DNA from: Streptomyces sp. NRRL S-646 | GTDB lineage: Bacteria; Actinomycetota; Actinomycetes; Streptomycetales; Streptomycetaceae | Direction of reading: 5' to 3' | Assembly: GCF_000720765.1 (NCBI RefSeq) | Contig: NZ_JODC01000013.1 | Coordinates: 124,001-188,000, forward strand | Length of the DNA stretch: 64,000 nucleotides | Shown: positions 1-8,034 of the stretch, one piece after another | Layout: each line of letters begins with the position of its first letter | Numbering within the stretch: the stretch's first letter is position 1 | Translations under genes and position numbers: made by a program | Notes under the pieces: generated by a model | Told to the model about the DNA's origin: nothing | The model's database searches: none | Seen by the model: only the letters and a program-made list of their open reading frames with translations

Positions 1-985
1 CCATGCGGCTGACACCAACCGGTGGAGTGGCACTGGCCCAGGGATTTCGTCAGCCAGCCTCAGATAGCCCTCGTCGACAAGACGGATGTCGAACTTGTCC
101 AGTTCGTCAGGGGGCGTTTCGAGCCGAGTGGTCAGGCCGTACTGGGCGAAGCGGTGGGAAGCCCCGTTCCGGTCGGCGGGGTCATCCGCTTCCGGCTCGA
201 TGAGGAGCGCGAGGTCGCCGAGTCCGACACCAGGTGTGTCCGCGGCCGAAAGGAGTTCCGCGAGCCCTCCCGGTTGCTGGTCCACCCATTGGTGGAACAG
301 CCACCATCCGATCTCCGGCCGTCCGTCCCGGCGGTCCTTCAGGCCGCCCAACTCGGCTCGCCTGACCAGCCGTTCGTGCCCCCGCAGCAGTACCTCGTAC
401 ATCCGACGGTCCTCGTCCGGCGCTGTCCGCTGCCGGAGATCCGTCGGGCCGACGTGGGACGTCGTGCCAGGGGTCGTCGGCGAGGGTGTGCCGTACTTCG
501 CCGTACAACTCCGCCAGCCGGTCGGTGACCTCTTCCGCCTGTTCCCGAAGGTCCGAGCCGTGGCCCTCCTCATCGGAGCTGAGGCACTGCCACGCCAAGG
601 ACTTCGCGACCTCCTTCCGCCATTCCAGGCGGGGGTGGGCAGGGCGGGGCGGACTGGAGTCAGCGAGGCCGGCGTCCGGTCCGTCGTCGCCGCTGCGCCG
701 GGCTTTTCGGGCCTGCGTCGCCATGTCGTGCCACTCCCGGTTCGGACGTCGTCGAACCGACTGTGAACGTCTGCGCGCGATGCCGTACAGCGCGGACAGG
801 AACGGGTCCAGGATTATGTCCTGTCGGGGAATCCTCCCCGCCAGCCATTCCGAGATGGTGCTGTCTGCTGGCGGCTCTTGGCCGAGTGGCAGGTCTTTTC
901 TCCACTCCGCGCGGACTGCGGCCGCTTCGGGATGTCCGGCCTGCTCCAGCAGAGTGCTCAGTGCTGTCCAGTACTTCTCCGCCAT
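1..985 (-). pseudogene. Hypothetical protein, frameshifted and cut by the window edge
   Basis: I do not recognise this gene. The start ATG at 985 opens a helical N-terminus (about 75 residues) that resembles the small DNA-binding-like heads of actinobacterial XRE/STAND-type proteins. A hydrophilic middle follows. Near 430-450 the frame breaks: upstream the text reads ...LADDPWHDVPR, and the continuation (LRQRTAPDEDRRMYEVLLRG...) lies one frame over. That second frame then stays open to base 1. It encodes a plausible globular segment (EIGWWLFHQWVDQQPGG) that the first frame replaces with Arg/Gly-rich noise. This is therefore one gene with an indel, real or a sequencing error. The C-terminus lies outside the window. 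Confidence 0.55.
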
Positions 986-1173
986 GGCTCCCCGTACCCG
1001 TACGACCTCGGTCCTGTGTCCCGAGTCGGGCTGACTCGGCCGACTCGTAAAGTCTCAAGTTACTGCTCTGACCTGCGGGACCACCGCCGATCGCGGAGAC
1101 GGGACAGCGCGGCGGCCATACCGCCCCGGGCACTGTCGTCGACGTCATCGTCCGACGTCCCGAAGGAGCCCCG

Positions 1174-1344
1174 ATGGATCCGGTTCTTGCTGTCGCCCTG
1201 TGCGGCGTTCTGTCCCTGCTCATCGTCGCCTCTGCCGCCGTGCTGATCGCCCGACTCGCCCTCGACGAGACCGACTCGAAGGACAGGCCGCGCATTCTGG
1301 CAGCCGCGGCCGAAGTGGTCCGGGCGCTACGAGGCAAGCGCTGA
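1174..1344 (+). CDS. Small single-pass membrane protein (56 aa)
   Basis: A short gene with a good ribosome binding site (GAAGGAGC at 1161-1168, five bases before ATG). The product starts MDPVLAVALCGVLSLLIVAS, so residues 4-27 form one hydrophobic helix. A short charged tail ending in RGKR follows. It lies just upstream of a damaged XRE/DUF397 regulator pair and reads in the same direction. The function is unknown. Codon use is typical for the genome, and the RBS makes it more credible than a chance ORF. Confidence 0.5.
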   Translation: MDPVLAVALCGVLSLLIVASAAVLIARLALDETDSKDRPRILAAAAEVVRALRGKR

Positions 1345-1441
1345 AGGCCGTGAATACGGTCACGGTGGGATGTCTGTAGAGCTACGCTCGGTGGCGACTG
1401 AGGTGATCCACGCCGGGTTGCCCCGGCCGGAGGTGCGTGCC

Positions 1442-1850
1442 GTGTCGAGCCAGTCCCACAACTCCAACTCCCAGCCGCCCGTTGCCTGGCGATACGCCGG
1501 TGACCAGCTGAAGCGATGGCGCATGGAGGCGGATGTCAGCCGCGAGCAACTGGCCTCCGCCGCCAACTACTCCCCGGACACCATCACGTCGATGGAACGC
1601 GGGGTACGCAGGCCGACGTCCCGCGTGCTGGACGTAGCGGACGAACTCTGCGACGCGAAGGGGATGTTGAGCGGCGCGAAGGAGTTCCTGAACCGGGAGC
1701 GGTTCCCCCGAGGGTCAGTTCGCCAGCGAATTGTCGGCCGATCCGGGGGTTGTCAGTCGCGTGACCGAGCGACTTAGCATGATCCGCACGCAGGCCCTCG
1801 ACCCTGACGAGTCGGCCCGTTTCATCGAGCGGATGGTGGATCAGTCGTGA
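1442..1850 (+). pseudogene. XRE-family regulator with DUF5753 domain, internally deleted
   Basis: The start GTG at 1442 is chosen for the GGAGG at 1429-1433, eight bases upstream. The N-terminal 85 residues are a typical Streptomyces XRE helix-turn-helix (QLKRWRMEADVSREQLA, then SMERGVRRPT). In intact family members about 180 residues of DUF5753 follow. Here the frame breaks at about 1711, and the next frame immediately encodes only the family's C-terminal end (ELSADPGVVSRVTERLSMIR ... ARFIERMVDQS, stop 1848-1850). Most of the DUF5753 domain has thus been lost by an out-of-frame deletion. The remnant still overlaps the GTG of the DUF397 gene by GTGA, as an intact pair would. Confidence 0.8.
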
Positions 1851-2022
1851 ACGGCCAGCTGAAGTGGTTCAAGTCGAAGTACAGCGACGACGAGGGCGGC
1901 AACTGCGTCGAAGTTGCGTTCGCCGCCGCCATCTACGTTCGTGACTCCAAGCTCCCCGCGAGCTCCAGGTCGCCGCGCCCGCCTGGAAGGCGTTCGTTTC
2001 CGCAGTTCGGCCCGGAGCTTGA
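1847..2022 (+). pseudogene. DUF397-family protein, frameshifted
   Basis: The GTG start overlaps the stop of the preceding XRE remnant. DUF397 proteins are about 60 residues long and are usually paired with XRE/DUF5753 regulators, which they are thought to modulate. The first 35 residues match the family (LKWFKSKYSDDEGGNCVEVA, then IYVRDSK). Around 1957-1962 the frame shifts. The expected ending (LQVAAPAWKAFVSAVRPGA, stop 2020-2022) sits one frame over, while the original frame runs on into Arg/Pro-rich noise to 2074. Both members of the pair are thus broken. Confidence 0.75.
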
Positions 2023-2150
2023 GCCCCGGGCTTCGAGCTCTTCCCATGGGTTTTTAGGCTTCTGGGCTGGTTGAAAATCCAACCCAACCCACCATGTCTG
2101 TACGTGAGTTGAGGCGTCTTACCTCGAATGGGTGACGTTCTGTGATCGGC

Positions 2151-2180
2151 TTGCTTCGGAACGTGTAGTCACTCTAGGTT
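2151..2180 (+). promoter_or_regulatory. Possible promoter upstream of the HTH/zinc-ribbon gene
   Basis: TTGCTT at 2151-2156 and TAGGTT at 2175-2180, spaced 18 bases, resemble a vegetative Streptomyces promoter. It lies 87 bases before the GTG at 2267, in the otherwise empty 2023-2266 interval. This is a pattern match only. Confidence 0.3.
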
Positions 2181-2266
2181 CGCGGCAAACAAGCAAATAG
2201 TTCGGCCCCGGTCGGTGCGCCAACACCGGCTCCGGGGCCTGACCTAACGATCGAGGAACTTCGACC

Positions 2267-3289
2267 GTGGCTTACGCCCAGCCTATCGCTGCCCTGCCGT
2301 CCCCGTCTCATCCCATGGCCAAAACGGGTTACGGCAAACGCCCTGCCGGTGACGAAGACCCGTACGCAGACCCGGACTTCGCACATCTGAGCCCCCGTGA
2401 CCGCGAGATCGCCGTCTTCGTCGACCATCTCGTAGAGGGCCACGCGATGGGCTACAAGGTCATCGCCGCCGCGCACCCCCGCTACGGCCAGCAGGCCGTG
2501 CGCAGCTCACTGGGCCGCATCACCCTCGCCGGCCATCTGCGCTGGATCAAGGAGCACATCACCGTCGAGGACAACTCGATGCGCTGGGTGACGCGCACGT
2601 ACTGGTCGCGTACCCACAGGTCGGCCGAGTGGTGGGAGGACTTCGCGCGGGAACGGCACGGCAAGGACGTGACCGAGGATCACATGCCGGGGCTGGCGCG
2701 CATCGAGGACGAGGAGATCGAGGAACCGGCCCCGGAGGCCGAGGAGCCCGAGTCGAACGAACCCGCGGCCGAGCAGCCCAGCACCGCATACCAGGCCCTC
2801 GCCGAGGTACGTGCCGTCGACCCCCGTATGGCGCTGTCCGACAGCGACTGCCGTGCCCTTGAAACCCTCGCCGCCGAGTGGCTGTCGCTCGGCGCGACGC
2901 CTCACGACATCACCAAGGCCCTGACCGACGGGCTCCCGCCCGCCGTCACCAACCCGGGCGGACTCGCCCGCAACCGTTTGGAGAAGAAGATGCCCCCGAA
3001 GAAGGCGAAGATCCGGCAGAAGGCGGCCCGCCGGGCCCACGTCAGCCGCGTGATCATGGCTTGCGGCCTGTGCGACGCCGATGAGCGGACGACGAAGATC
3101 GTGAGCGGGTTGTGCGAGGAGTGCCTGGCCGAGATCGAAGCGGAAGGGCCCGTGCATGGGTACGGGGCCGTCCCGGAGACGTTTCTCCCCGGGCCGCGTG
3201 ACGGCCGCGGAGGCCTGCCAGGCGCCGACGAGGTAATCGACGTCACCGACCGCGTTGACGCCCTCCGCCGTGCGGCGGGGCTGTTGTGA
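2267..3289 (+). CDS. Helix-turn-helix protein with C-terminal zinc ribbon
   Basis: A 340-residue protein from a GTG start. Residues about 40-110 (LSPRDREIAVFVDHLVEGHA ... ITLAGHLRWIKEHI) look like a winged helix, MarR-like in spacing. An acidic Pro/Glu-rich linker at 150-175 separates it from a second helical block. The C-terminus carries a CxxC...CxxC pair (CGLC, CEEC) at about residues 266-288, a likely structural zinc site. From memory, such proteins are widespread in Streptomyces accessory DNA and are annotated only as MarR-like. It stops on the next gene's alternative GTG, so the two may be coupled. The regulatory role is inferred from the fold only. Confidence 0.6.
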   Translation: MAYAQPIAALPSPSHPMAKTGYGKRPAGDEDPYADPDFAHLSPRDREIAVFVDHLVEGHAMGYKVIAAAHPRYGQQAVRSSLGRITLAGHLRWIKEHITVEDNSMRWVTRTYWSRTHRSAEWWEDFARERHGKDVTEDHMPGLARIEDEEIEEPAPEAEEPESNEPAAEQPSTAYQALAEVRAVDPRMALSDSDCRALETLAAEWLSLGATPHDITKALTDGLPPAVTNPGGLARNRLEKKMPPKKAKIRQKAARRAHVSRVIMACGLCDADERTTKIVSGLCEECLAEIEAEGPVHGYGAVPETFLPGPRDGRGGLPGADEVIDVTDRVDALRRAAGLL

Positions 3290-3339
3290 GCGTGCAGGAC
3301 GTGCCGGTCAGGGCACCATGGAGTCGAGGAGGCGACGCC

Positions 3340-3918
3340 ATGACCCCCAGGACCGAGCACCGGCCGCAGATGACCGTCGAGGAGTTCGAGGAGCTGGAAC
3401 GCCATGCCCCGGAGAACGTGCGGCTGGAGTTCATCAGGGGAAAGGTCCAGGTCAAGCGCGTGACCGATGGCAACCATGACCAGATCATCGCCTGGTTGCA
3501 GAGGCTGTGCATGCAGCATCGCCCCGAACTGTGGCTGTACGGTGACCGTGGGGTGAAGGTCGAGCGCTACCGCAAGGGGCGGGCTCGCCCAGACGGCGTT
3601 CTGGCGCCATTCGGGTTCCCGGCCGGCCATGGGGACTGGTCCGAGGCGGGAGGCGTGCTCATGGCGGTGGAAGTGACATCGCACGATTCCGACACTCACC
3701 AGCGCGACCGGGTGGAGAAGCCTGAGGGCTATGCGTCTGCTGGAATCCCGGTCTACCTCCTGATCGACCGCGACGATTGCTCTGTCATCGTGTTCAGTCA
3801 GCCGGAGGATGGCCGTTACCGCCGTGAGGAGAAGCTCCCCTTCGGAGCGACTGTCAAGCTTCCGGACCCGGTGAGCATCACCTTCGACACCGAGCCATTG
3901 AAGGGGCTCGTGGACTGA
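3340..3918 (+). CDS. Uma2-family (DUF820) endonuclease-like protein
   Basis: A 192-residue protein. The ATG at 3340 is preferred because GAGGAGG lies just upstream; a GTG at 3286 that overlaps the previous stop would add 18 poorly conserved residues. MTVEEFEEL, then the LEFIRGKV motif, is the Uma2 opening. The PD-(D/E)xK-type core follows: ARPDGVL (catalytic Asp) and LMAVEVTS (Glu in the beta strand), then the helix RDRVEKPEGYASAGIPVYLL, where Lys is the usual third residue. The family is very abundant in Streptomyces and Cyanobacteria, and its biological substrate is not established. Confidence 0.85.
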   Translation: MTPRTEHRPQMTVEEFEELERHAPENVRLEFIRGKVQVKRVTDGNHDQIIAWLQRLCMQHRPELWLYGDRGVKVERYRKGRARPDGVLAPFGFPAGHGDWSEAGGVLMAVEVTSHDSDTHQRDRVEKPEGYASAGIPVYLLIDRDDCSVIVFSQPEDGRYRREEKLPFGATVKLPDPVSITFDTEPLKGLVD

Positions 3919-3945
3919 CCGACCCGGGGTTGTTCAGCGATTCTT

Positions 3946-4668
3946 TTACAGCCCCCACACCCCCTTCCCCACCGCCGTGACACCGCCCGTCAGGGCCAGT
4001 GACAGCACCAGCAGGCGGGCCCGCTTCTCCGGTGTCCGCTCGGCGAGCCCCCTGCCGATCACCGCCCCCACCATCATCGCGGCGACGACCCACCCCCACC
4101 GCCTCCCGCTCAGCTCCGGCACCCCGTTCGCCGCCACCGAGAACGCGTTCACGATCACCCCGTAGAACTGCGCGTTCGGCACGAACTCCCGCACCGTCCA
4201 GCCCGCGTTGACGGCGTAGAGGGAGATGGGCGGGCCGCCCACGCCCGCGGCCGAGTTCATGAAACCGCCCACCGCGCCCGCCGCGACGGCCCCCTTCGTG
4301 CCGCGCAGGGCAGGCACCCGGGCGCCGCGCATGACCAGAAGTACGGCGACCGTCACCAGCCCGCCCATCACCAACAGGAGTGCGGGCTCGGGGAGTTGAC
4401 GGGTCAGCCAGGCGCCCGCCGGCACCGTGCACGCGGCCGCCGCGCACAGCGGCACCATCGCGCCCGGCCGCACCCGCCGCCAGCCGCCGGCCAGCCCCAC
4501 GACGCTGATGGCCCCCGCCGCGCAGTTGGCGAGCACGACACCCTCGGCAGGCCCGAGCAACAGCACGAGCGCGGGCACGGCAACCAGCGCGAACCCCATA
4601 CCGGTCAGCCACTGCACGCAGGAGCCGAGCAGCACGATGCCCGCCAGGAGTATGTCCGTCGTGGTCAA
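3946..4668 (-). CDS. TauE/SafE-family permease
   Basis: A 240-residue polytopic membrane protein with about eight hydrophobic helices. The first helix (ILLAGIVLLGSCVQWLTGMG) carries the glycine-rich G-x-G-x-G-F-A pattern of TauE/SafE permeases, and it is repeated in the second half (GGFMNSAAGVGGPPISLYAV). The family exports sulfite or organosulfonates, but the substrate cannot be read here. The TTG at 4668 is chosen because AGGAG lies seven bases upstream; longer ORFs upstream encode low-quality N-termini. It converges with the Uma2 gene and is divergent from the NTF2-like gene. Confidence 0.85.
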   Translation of the reverse strand: MTTTDILLAGIVLLGSCVQWLTGMGFALVAVPALVLLLGPAEGVVLANCAAGAISVVGLAGGWRRVRPGAMVPLCAAAACTVPAGAWLTRQLPEPALLLVMGGLVTVAVLLVMRGARVPALRGTKGAVAAGAVGGFMNSAAGVGGPPISLYAVNAGWTVREFVPNAQFYGVIVNAFSVAANGVPELSGRRWGWVVAAMMVGAVIGRGLAERTPEKRARLLVLSLALTGGVTAVGKGVWGL

Positions 4669-4813
4669 GTCGTCACTCCTGGTGAGTTGGATGGGTCTTG
4701 GATCTGCGCTGTACGACGGCTGCATGGGCCCTAACCAGCGAAAAGCGAGTCTGGAGTCACTTCCCCAGCAGGGAGGTGAAAGACCCGGAACCGCACCGAA
4801 ACTGGAGACAGCG

Positions 4814-5323
4814 ATGACCCGTCGTTCCCTCACCAAGCGCGCAGCCATCGTCACCGCCACGGCCGTCGTCGCCCTCGGCACGATCGGTACCGTCGCCGCC
4901 ACCGCCGGGCCCAAGCCCGCCGTCAAGCACGCCGAGCCGACCAGGGCACAGATAGCCGGCCTGTTCGACACCTGGAACAAGGCGCTCAAGACCGGTGACT
5001 CGGAGAAGGTCGCGAACCTGTACGCGAAGGACGCGGTGCTCCTGCCCACCGTCTCCAACAAGGTCCGCACCAACCATGCCGAGATTGTCGACTACTTCGA
5101 CAAGTTCCTGCAGAGCAAGCCGGTCGGCAAGAAGGTCAAGACGATCGTCGACGTCCTCGACAAGGACTCCGCGATCGACACCGGCATCTACGAGTTCACG
5201 CTCACCGACAAGGCGACCGGCAAGAAGAGGGTCGTCGAGGCCCGCTACACCTACGCGTACGAGAAGATCGCCGGCAAGTGGAAGATCGTCAACCACCACT
5301 CCTCGGCGATGCCCGAAGGCTGA
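4814..5323 (+). CDS. Secreted SgcJ/EcaC-type NTF2-like protein (DUF4440)
   Basis: A 169-residue protein. Residues 1-33 form a signal peptide (twin basic start MTRRSLTKRA, hydrophobic core, cleavage near ATAGPKP). The mature part is a cone-shaped NTF2-like fold: the helix IAGLFDTWNKALKTGDSEKV, then LYAKDAVLLPT, a strand-rich middle, and the terminal strand KWKIVNHHSS. The SgcJ/EcaC subgroup is often labelled oxidoreductase without biochemical proof. Its last 35 bases overlap the 3' end of the convergent histidine kinase gene. Confidence 0.85.
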   Translation: MTRRSLTKRAAIVTATAVVALGTIGTVAATAGPKPAVKHAEPTRAQIAGLFDTWNKALKTGDSEKVANLYAKDAVLLPTVSNKVRTNHAEIVDYFDKFLQSKPVGKKVKTIVDVLDKDSAIDTGIYEFTLTDKATGKKRVVEARYTYAYEKIAGKWKIVNHHSSAMPEG

Positions 5324-6659
5324 TCCTGACCTCCAGCCCGCCGCCGGGCGCGTCCCGCAGGACCACGGTCCCGCCGTCGTCGGTCACCAGCTGCTTGACG
5401 ACGGCGAGGCCGAGGCCGGAACCGGAGCGCCCGGTCAGGCCCTGGCCGCGCCAGAAGCGGTCGAAGGCGCGCGACTTCTCCGCGTCGGTCATGCCGGGGC
5501 CCTGGTCGAGGACGGAGAGCAGCACTTCCTCGCCCTTCGGTTCGACCTGGACGGTGATCGCGGAACCGTCCGGCGAGACCTCCAGCGCATTCGAGAGCAC
5601 GTTGTCCAGCACCTGGTCCAGATGACCGGGACTGGCCAGCACAGACGGCCGGCCGTCGACACCACTCCCCCTGAGCGCGATGGTGACTCCGCGCTCGTCG
5701 GCGGCCGGTCTCCACACCGACAACCGTTCCTCCACGATGTCCGTCAGGGGCAGGGGTTCGGCCGCGGTCACCTTCGCCTCTGCCCTCGCCAGCACCAGCA
5801 GGCCGTTGACCAGCCGGCTCATCCGGACCACCTCGGCGGTCGCCTGCTCCACGTCCTCCCGTACGAACTCGTCGTCCACGCCGTCCGCGATGTTGTCCAG
5901 CGACAGACGCAAGGCCGTGAGGGGCGTACGGAGTTGATGCGATGCGTCCGCCACGAAGATCCGCTGCGAGGCGACCAGCGTATCCAGGCGCTCGGCGCCC
6001 TGGTTCAGGGTGCGGGCCAGGGTCTGGGTCTCCGGCGGGCCCGTCACCGGGGAGCGGGCGGTCAGGTCGCCGTCGCTGAACTTGCTGGCCATGTCGTTGA
6101 GTTCGCGCAGCGGGGCGGTGATCCGGCGGGCCGCGACCGAGCCGATCAGCGCCGCCACCCCGAGCACCGCCACCGCGAGACCCGCCCGGAAGCCCCAGAT
6201 CGTCCACAGCCTGTGGGTGAGGTGGGAGGTCGAGTACACGATCCGTACGGCGCCGACGGTCCCGCCGTCCTTCTTCGCGGGGACCGTGATCAGCAGGTTG
6301 CGGCCCCAGATGAAGTCCGAACCCCAGTCGGTGGTCGACTCGCCCTTCTCCAGGGCCCTGGTCAGGGCCGCGTCCCCCGTGGGGCGGGCCACGTCCGGCG
6401 CGCACCGGTCGGTGGGCGTGACCTGGACCTGGTCCTTCTTGTTCTCCTCGGTGTACGCCGAGGCCATCGTCGTCAGCGCCCGGCACGACGCCGCATCGCC
6501 GTTGCGCAGCAGCAGCGCCATGGTGGTCGCCTCGCGCTTGACGGACGCCTCGGTGTCGTCCCGCAGCTGCTTGGTGAGCGTGAAGGCCACCGGCACGGTG
6601 AACAGCAGGATGGCGACGGCCACGAGCAGGATGTAACTGCGGATGAGCCGGCGGTTCAT
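5289..6659 (-). CDS. Sensor histidine kinase
   Basis: A 456-residue membrane kinase. There is a TM helix at residues 8-28, a periplasmic sensor of about 130 residues, a second TM near 160-180, a HAMP domain (RRITAPLRELNDMASKFSDG), the DHp H-box ADASHQLRTPLTALR with phospho-acceptor His about 241, and an HATPase_c domain with N-box (NVLSNALEVSP), G1 (DQGPGM) and G2 (SGSGLGLAVVKQL). It overlaps the upstream response regulator by ATGA (6656-6659), so the two are translationally coupled and form one two-component system. The signal is unknown; the extracytoplasmic domain has two Cys. Confidence 0.93.
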   Translation of the reverse strand: MNRRLIRSYILLVAVAILLFTVPVAFTLTKQLRDDTEASVKREATTMALLLRNGDAASCRALTTMASAYTEENKKDQVQVTPTDRCAPDVARPTGDAALTRALEKGESTTDWGSDFIWGRNLLITVPAKKDGGTVGAVRIVYSTSHLTHRLWTIWGFRAGLAVAVLGVAALIGSVAARRITAPLRELNDMASKFSDGDLTARSPVTGPPETQTLARTLNQGAERLDTLVASQRIFVADASHQLRTPLTALRLSLDNIADGVDDEFVREDVEQATAEVVRMSRLVNGLLVLARAEAKVTAAEPLPLTDIVEERLSVWRPAADERGVTIALRGSGVDGRPSVLASPGHLDQVLDNVLSNALEVSPDGSAITVQVEPKGEEVLLSVLDQGPGMTDAEKSRAFDRFWRGQGLTGRSGSGLGLAVVKQLVTDDGGTVVLRDAPGGGLEVRISLRASPRSGG

Positions 6660-7345
6660 GACGCCCCGGCGTCCTTGACGATCTCCAGCCGGAAGCCCAC
6701 CCCGCGCACCGCCTCGATGGTGATGACCCCGGTGAACTTCCGCCGCAGCGCCGCCACATGGACATCGAGCGTCTTGGTCGGCCCGAACCAGTTCGCGTCC
6801 CAGACCGCTTCCATGATCTGCTCACGCGACATCAGCGCGCCCGGCTCCTCGGTGAGGAAGGCCAGCAGGTCGTACTCCTTGGGCGCGAGGGCGACCTCCT
6901 CGCCGTCCACATGCACCCGGGCCGCCTTGCGGTCGATCGTCAGCCGGGACCCGTACCGGTCCGGACCGCCCGCGGCCACCTCCGGCGTACGGGCCTGCAC
7001 CCGTCGCATGACCGCCCTTATCCGCGCGATGACCTCCCGGACCCCGAACGGCTTGGAGACGTAGTCGTCGGCGCCCAGCTCCAGCCCGACCACCCGGTCC
7101 GTCTCGTCGCTGCGCGCGCTGATCACGATGATCGGTACGTCGCCGCGCTCGCGCAGCGCCTTGCAGACGTCCAGGCCGTCGGTGTCGGGCAGCCCGAGGT
7201 CGAGGAGTACGACGTCGTAGGGGTCCTCGTGACTCAGCGCCGCGCCGCCCGTGGTGACCCACGCCACCTCGAAGCCGTAACGCAGCAGTCCTCGCCGGAG
7301 CGACTCGGCGACCGGTTCGTCGTCTTCCACCAGCAGTACGCGCAC
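6656..7345 (-). CDS. OmpR-family response regulator
   Basis: A 229-residue protein. The receiver domain has the acidic pair E7-D8-D9, phospho-acceptor D49 in VVLLDLGLPD, and K in DDYVSKPF. A winged-helix DNA-binding domain follows (LAPKEYDLLAFLTEEPGALM, then VDVHVAALRRKF-type recognition helix and VRGVGFRLE hairpin). It is the first gene of the operon with the overlapping kinase. The operon ends just before the convergent NTF2-like gene. Targets are unknown. Confidence 0.95.
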   Translation of the reverse strand: MRVLLVEDDEPVAESLRRGLLRYGFEVAWVTTGGAALSHEDPYDVVLLDLGLPDTDGLDVCKALRERGDVPIIVISARSDETDRVVGLELGADDYVSKPFGVREVIARIRAVMRRVQARTPEVAAGGPDRYGSRLTIDRKAARVHVDGEEVALAPKEYDLLAFLTEEPGALMSREQIMEAVWDANWFGPTKTLDVHVAALRRKFTGVITIEAVRGVGFRLEIVKDAGAS

Positions 7346-7404
7346 AGCCGAACCCTAGTGGTTGAAACTTAAAGACGACGGTCGCGGAGCCGCGGGCACA
7401 CGAA

Positions 7405-7429
7405 AGGGGCCCGCACCCGGCGGGCCCCT
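7405..7429 (-). terminator. Strong hairpin terminator of the small secreted-protein gene
   Basis: A perfect 10-bp stem (AGGGGCCCGC / GCGGGCCCCT) with a 5-base loop, located 18 bases downstream of the stop of the gene at 7447-7860. No U-tract follows, which is common in Streptomyces. Confidence 0.75.
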
Positions 7430-7446
7430 CAGATCGTGTTACCTCG

Positions 7447-7860
7447 TCAGCAGCCCGGGAAGGTCGCCGACGGGGTTTCGTAGACCTTGCCGTTCTCGAG
7501 CTTGAGCAGGCCGACGGCCGAGTTGCAGGGCCAGCTCATCGTCCAGGTGCTGGTGGCGCGGTCGTTCTTGTCGATCTTCTCCAGCTTGTCGTACGTGGAC
7601 GTACCGCGCATCTTGTAACCCAGGTGCGCCTTGATGGAGTCGCCGTCCTTCTTGGTGTAGATGACGGTGATGGACTGCGGCCGGTTGTCCATGACGATGC
7701 AGAGCTGCCCGTTGTCCAGCGAGGTGCACTTGACGTGGTCCCCCGACCTCTGCGCCACCGGGTTGGGCGCCTGGGTGCCGGCTGCGTGAGCCGGAACCGA
7801 GAGAAGCGAGAAACCGACGGCCGCAGACGCGGCGACGGCCAGCGAGAAACGACGAATCAT
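7447..7860 (-). CDS. Small secreted protein (137 aa)
   Basis: The ATG at 7860 follows GGGGGAG. Residues 1-25 are a signal peptide (MIRRFSLAVAASAAVGFSLL..., cleavage after AHA). The mature domain is about 110 residues with Cys in HVKCTS, QLCIVM, WPCNSA and at the C-terminal residue, consistent with two disulfides. It resembles small exported proteins common in Streptomyces, and I cannot name a family. It has its own terminator and appears monocistronic. Confidence 0.75.
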   Translation of the reverse strand: MIRRFSLAVAASAAVGFSLLSVPAHAAGTQAPNPVAQRSGDHVKCTSLDNGQLCIVMDNRPQSITVIYTKKDGDSIKAHLGYKMRGTSTYDKLEKIDKNDRATSTWTMSWPCNSAVGLLKLENGKVYETPSATFPGC

Positions 7861-8034
7861 GGGAACTCCCCCGTTCAGTGGTGGTCTGACAACGCACGAT
7901 ACAAAGTTTCGATCACCAGTACGGGTTTGTTTCCGGCCAAGATTCAGCCTTTTTCGATCTTGTTCGATCCGAAGGTGCAGGGGGGGTGGCGGACCCGGCG
8001 ACCGGCTCATGACCGGCCGCCGAGCGCGGGTGGA

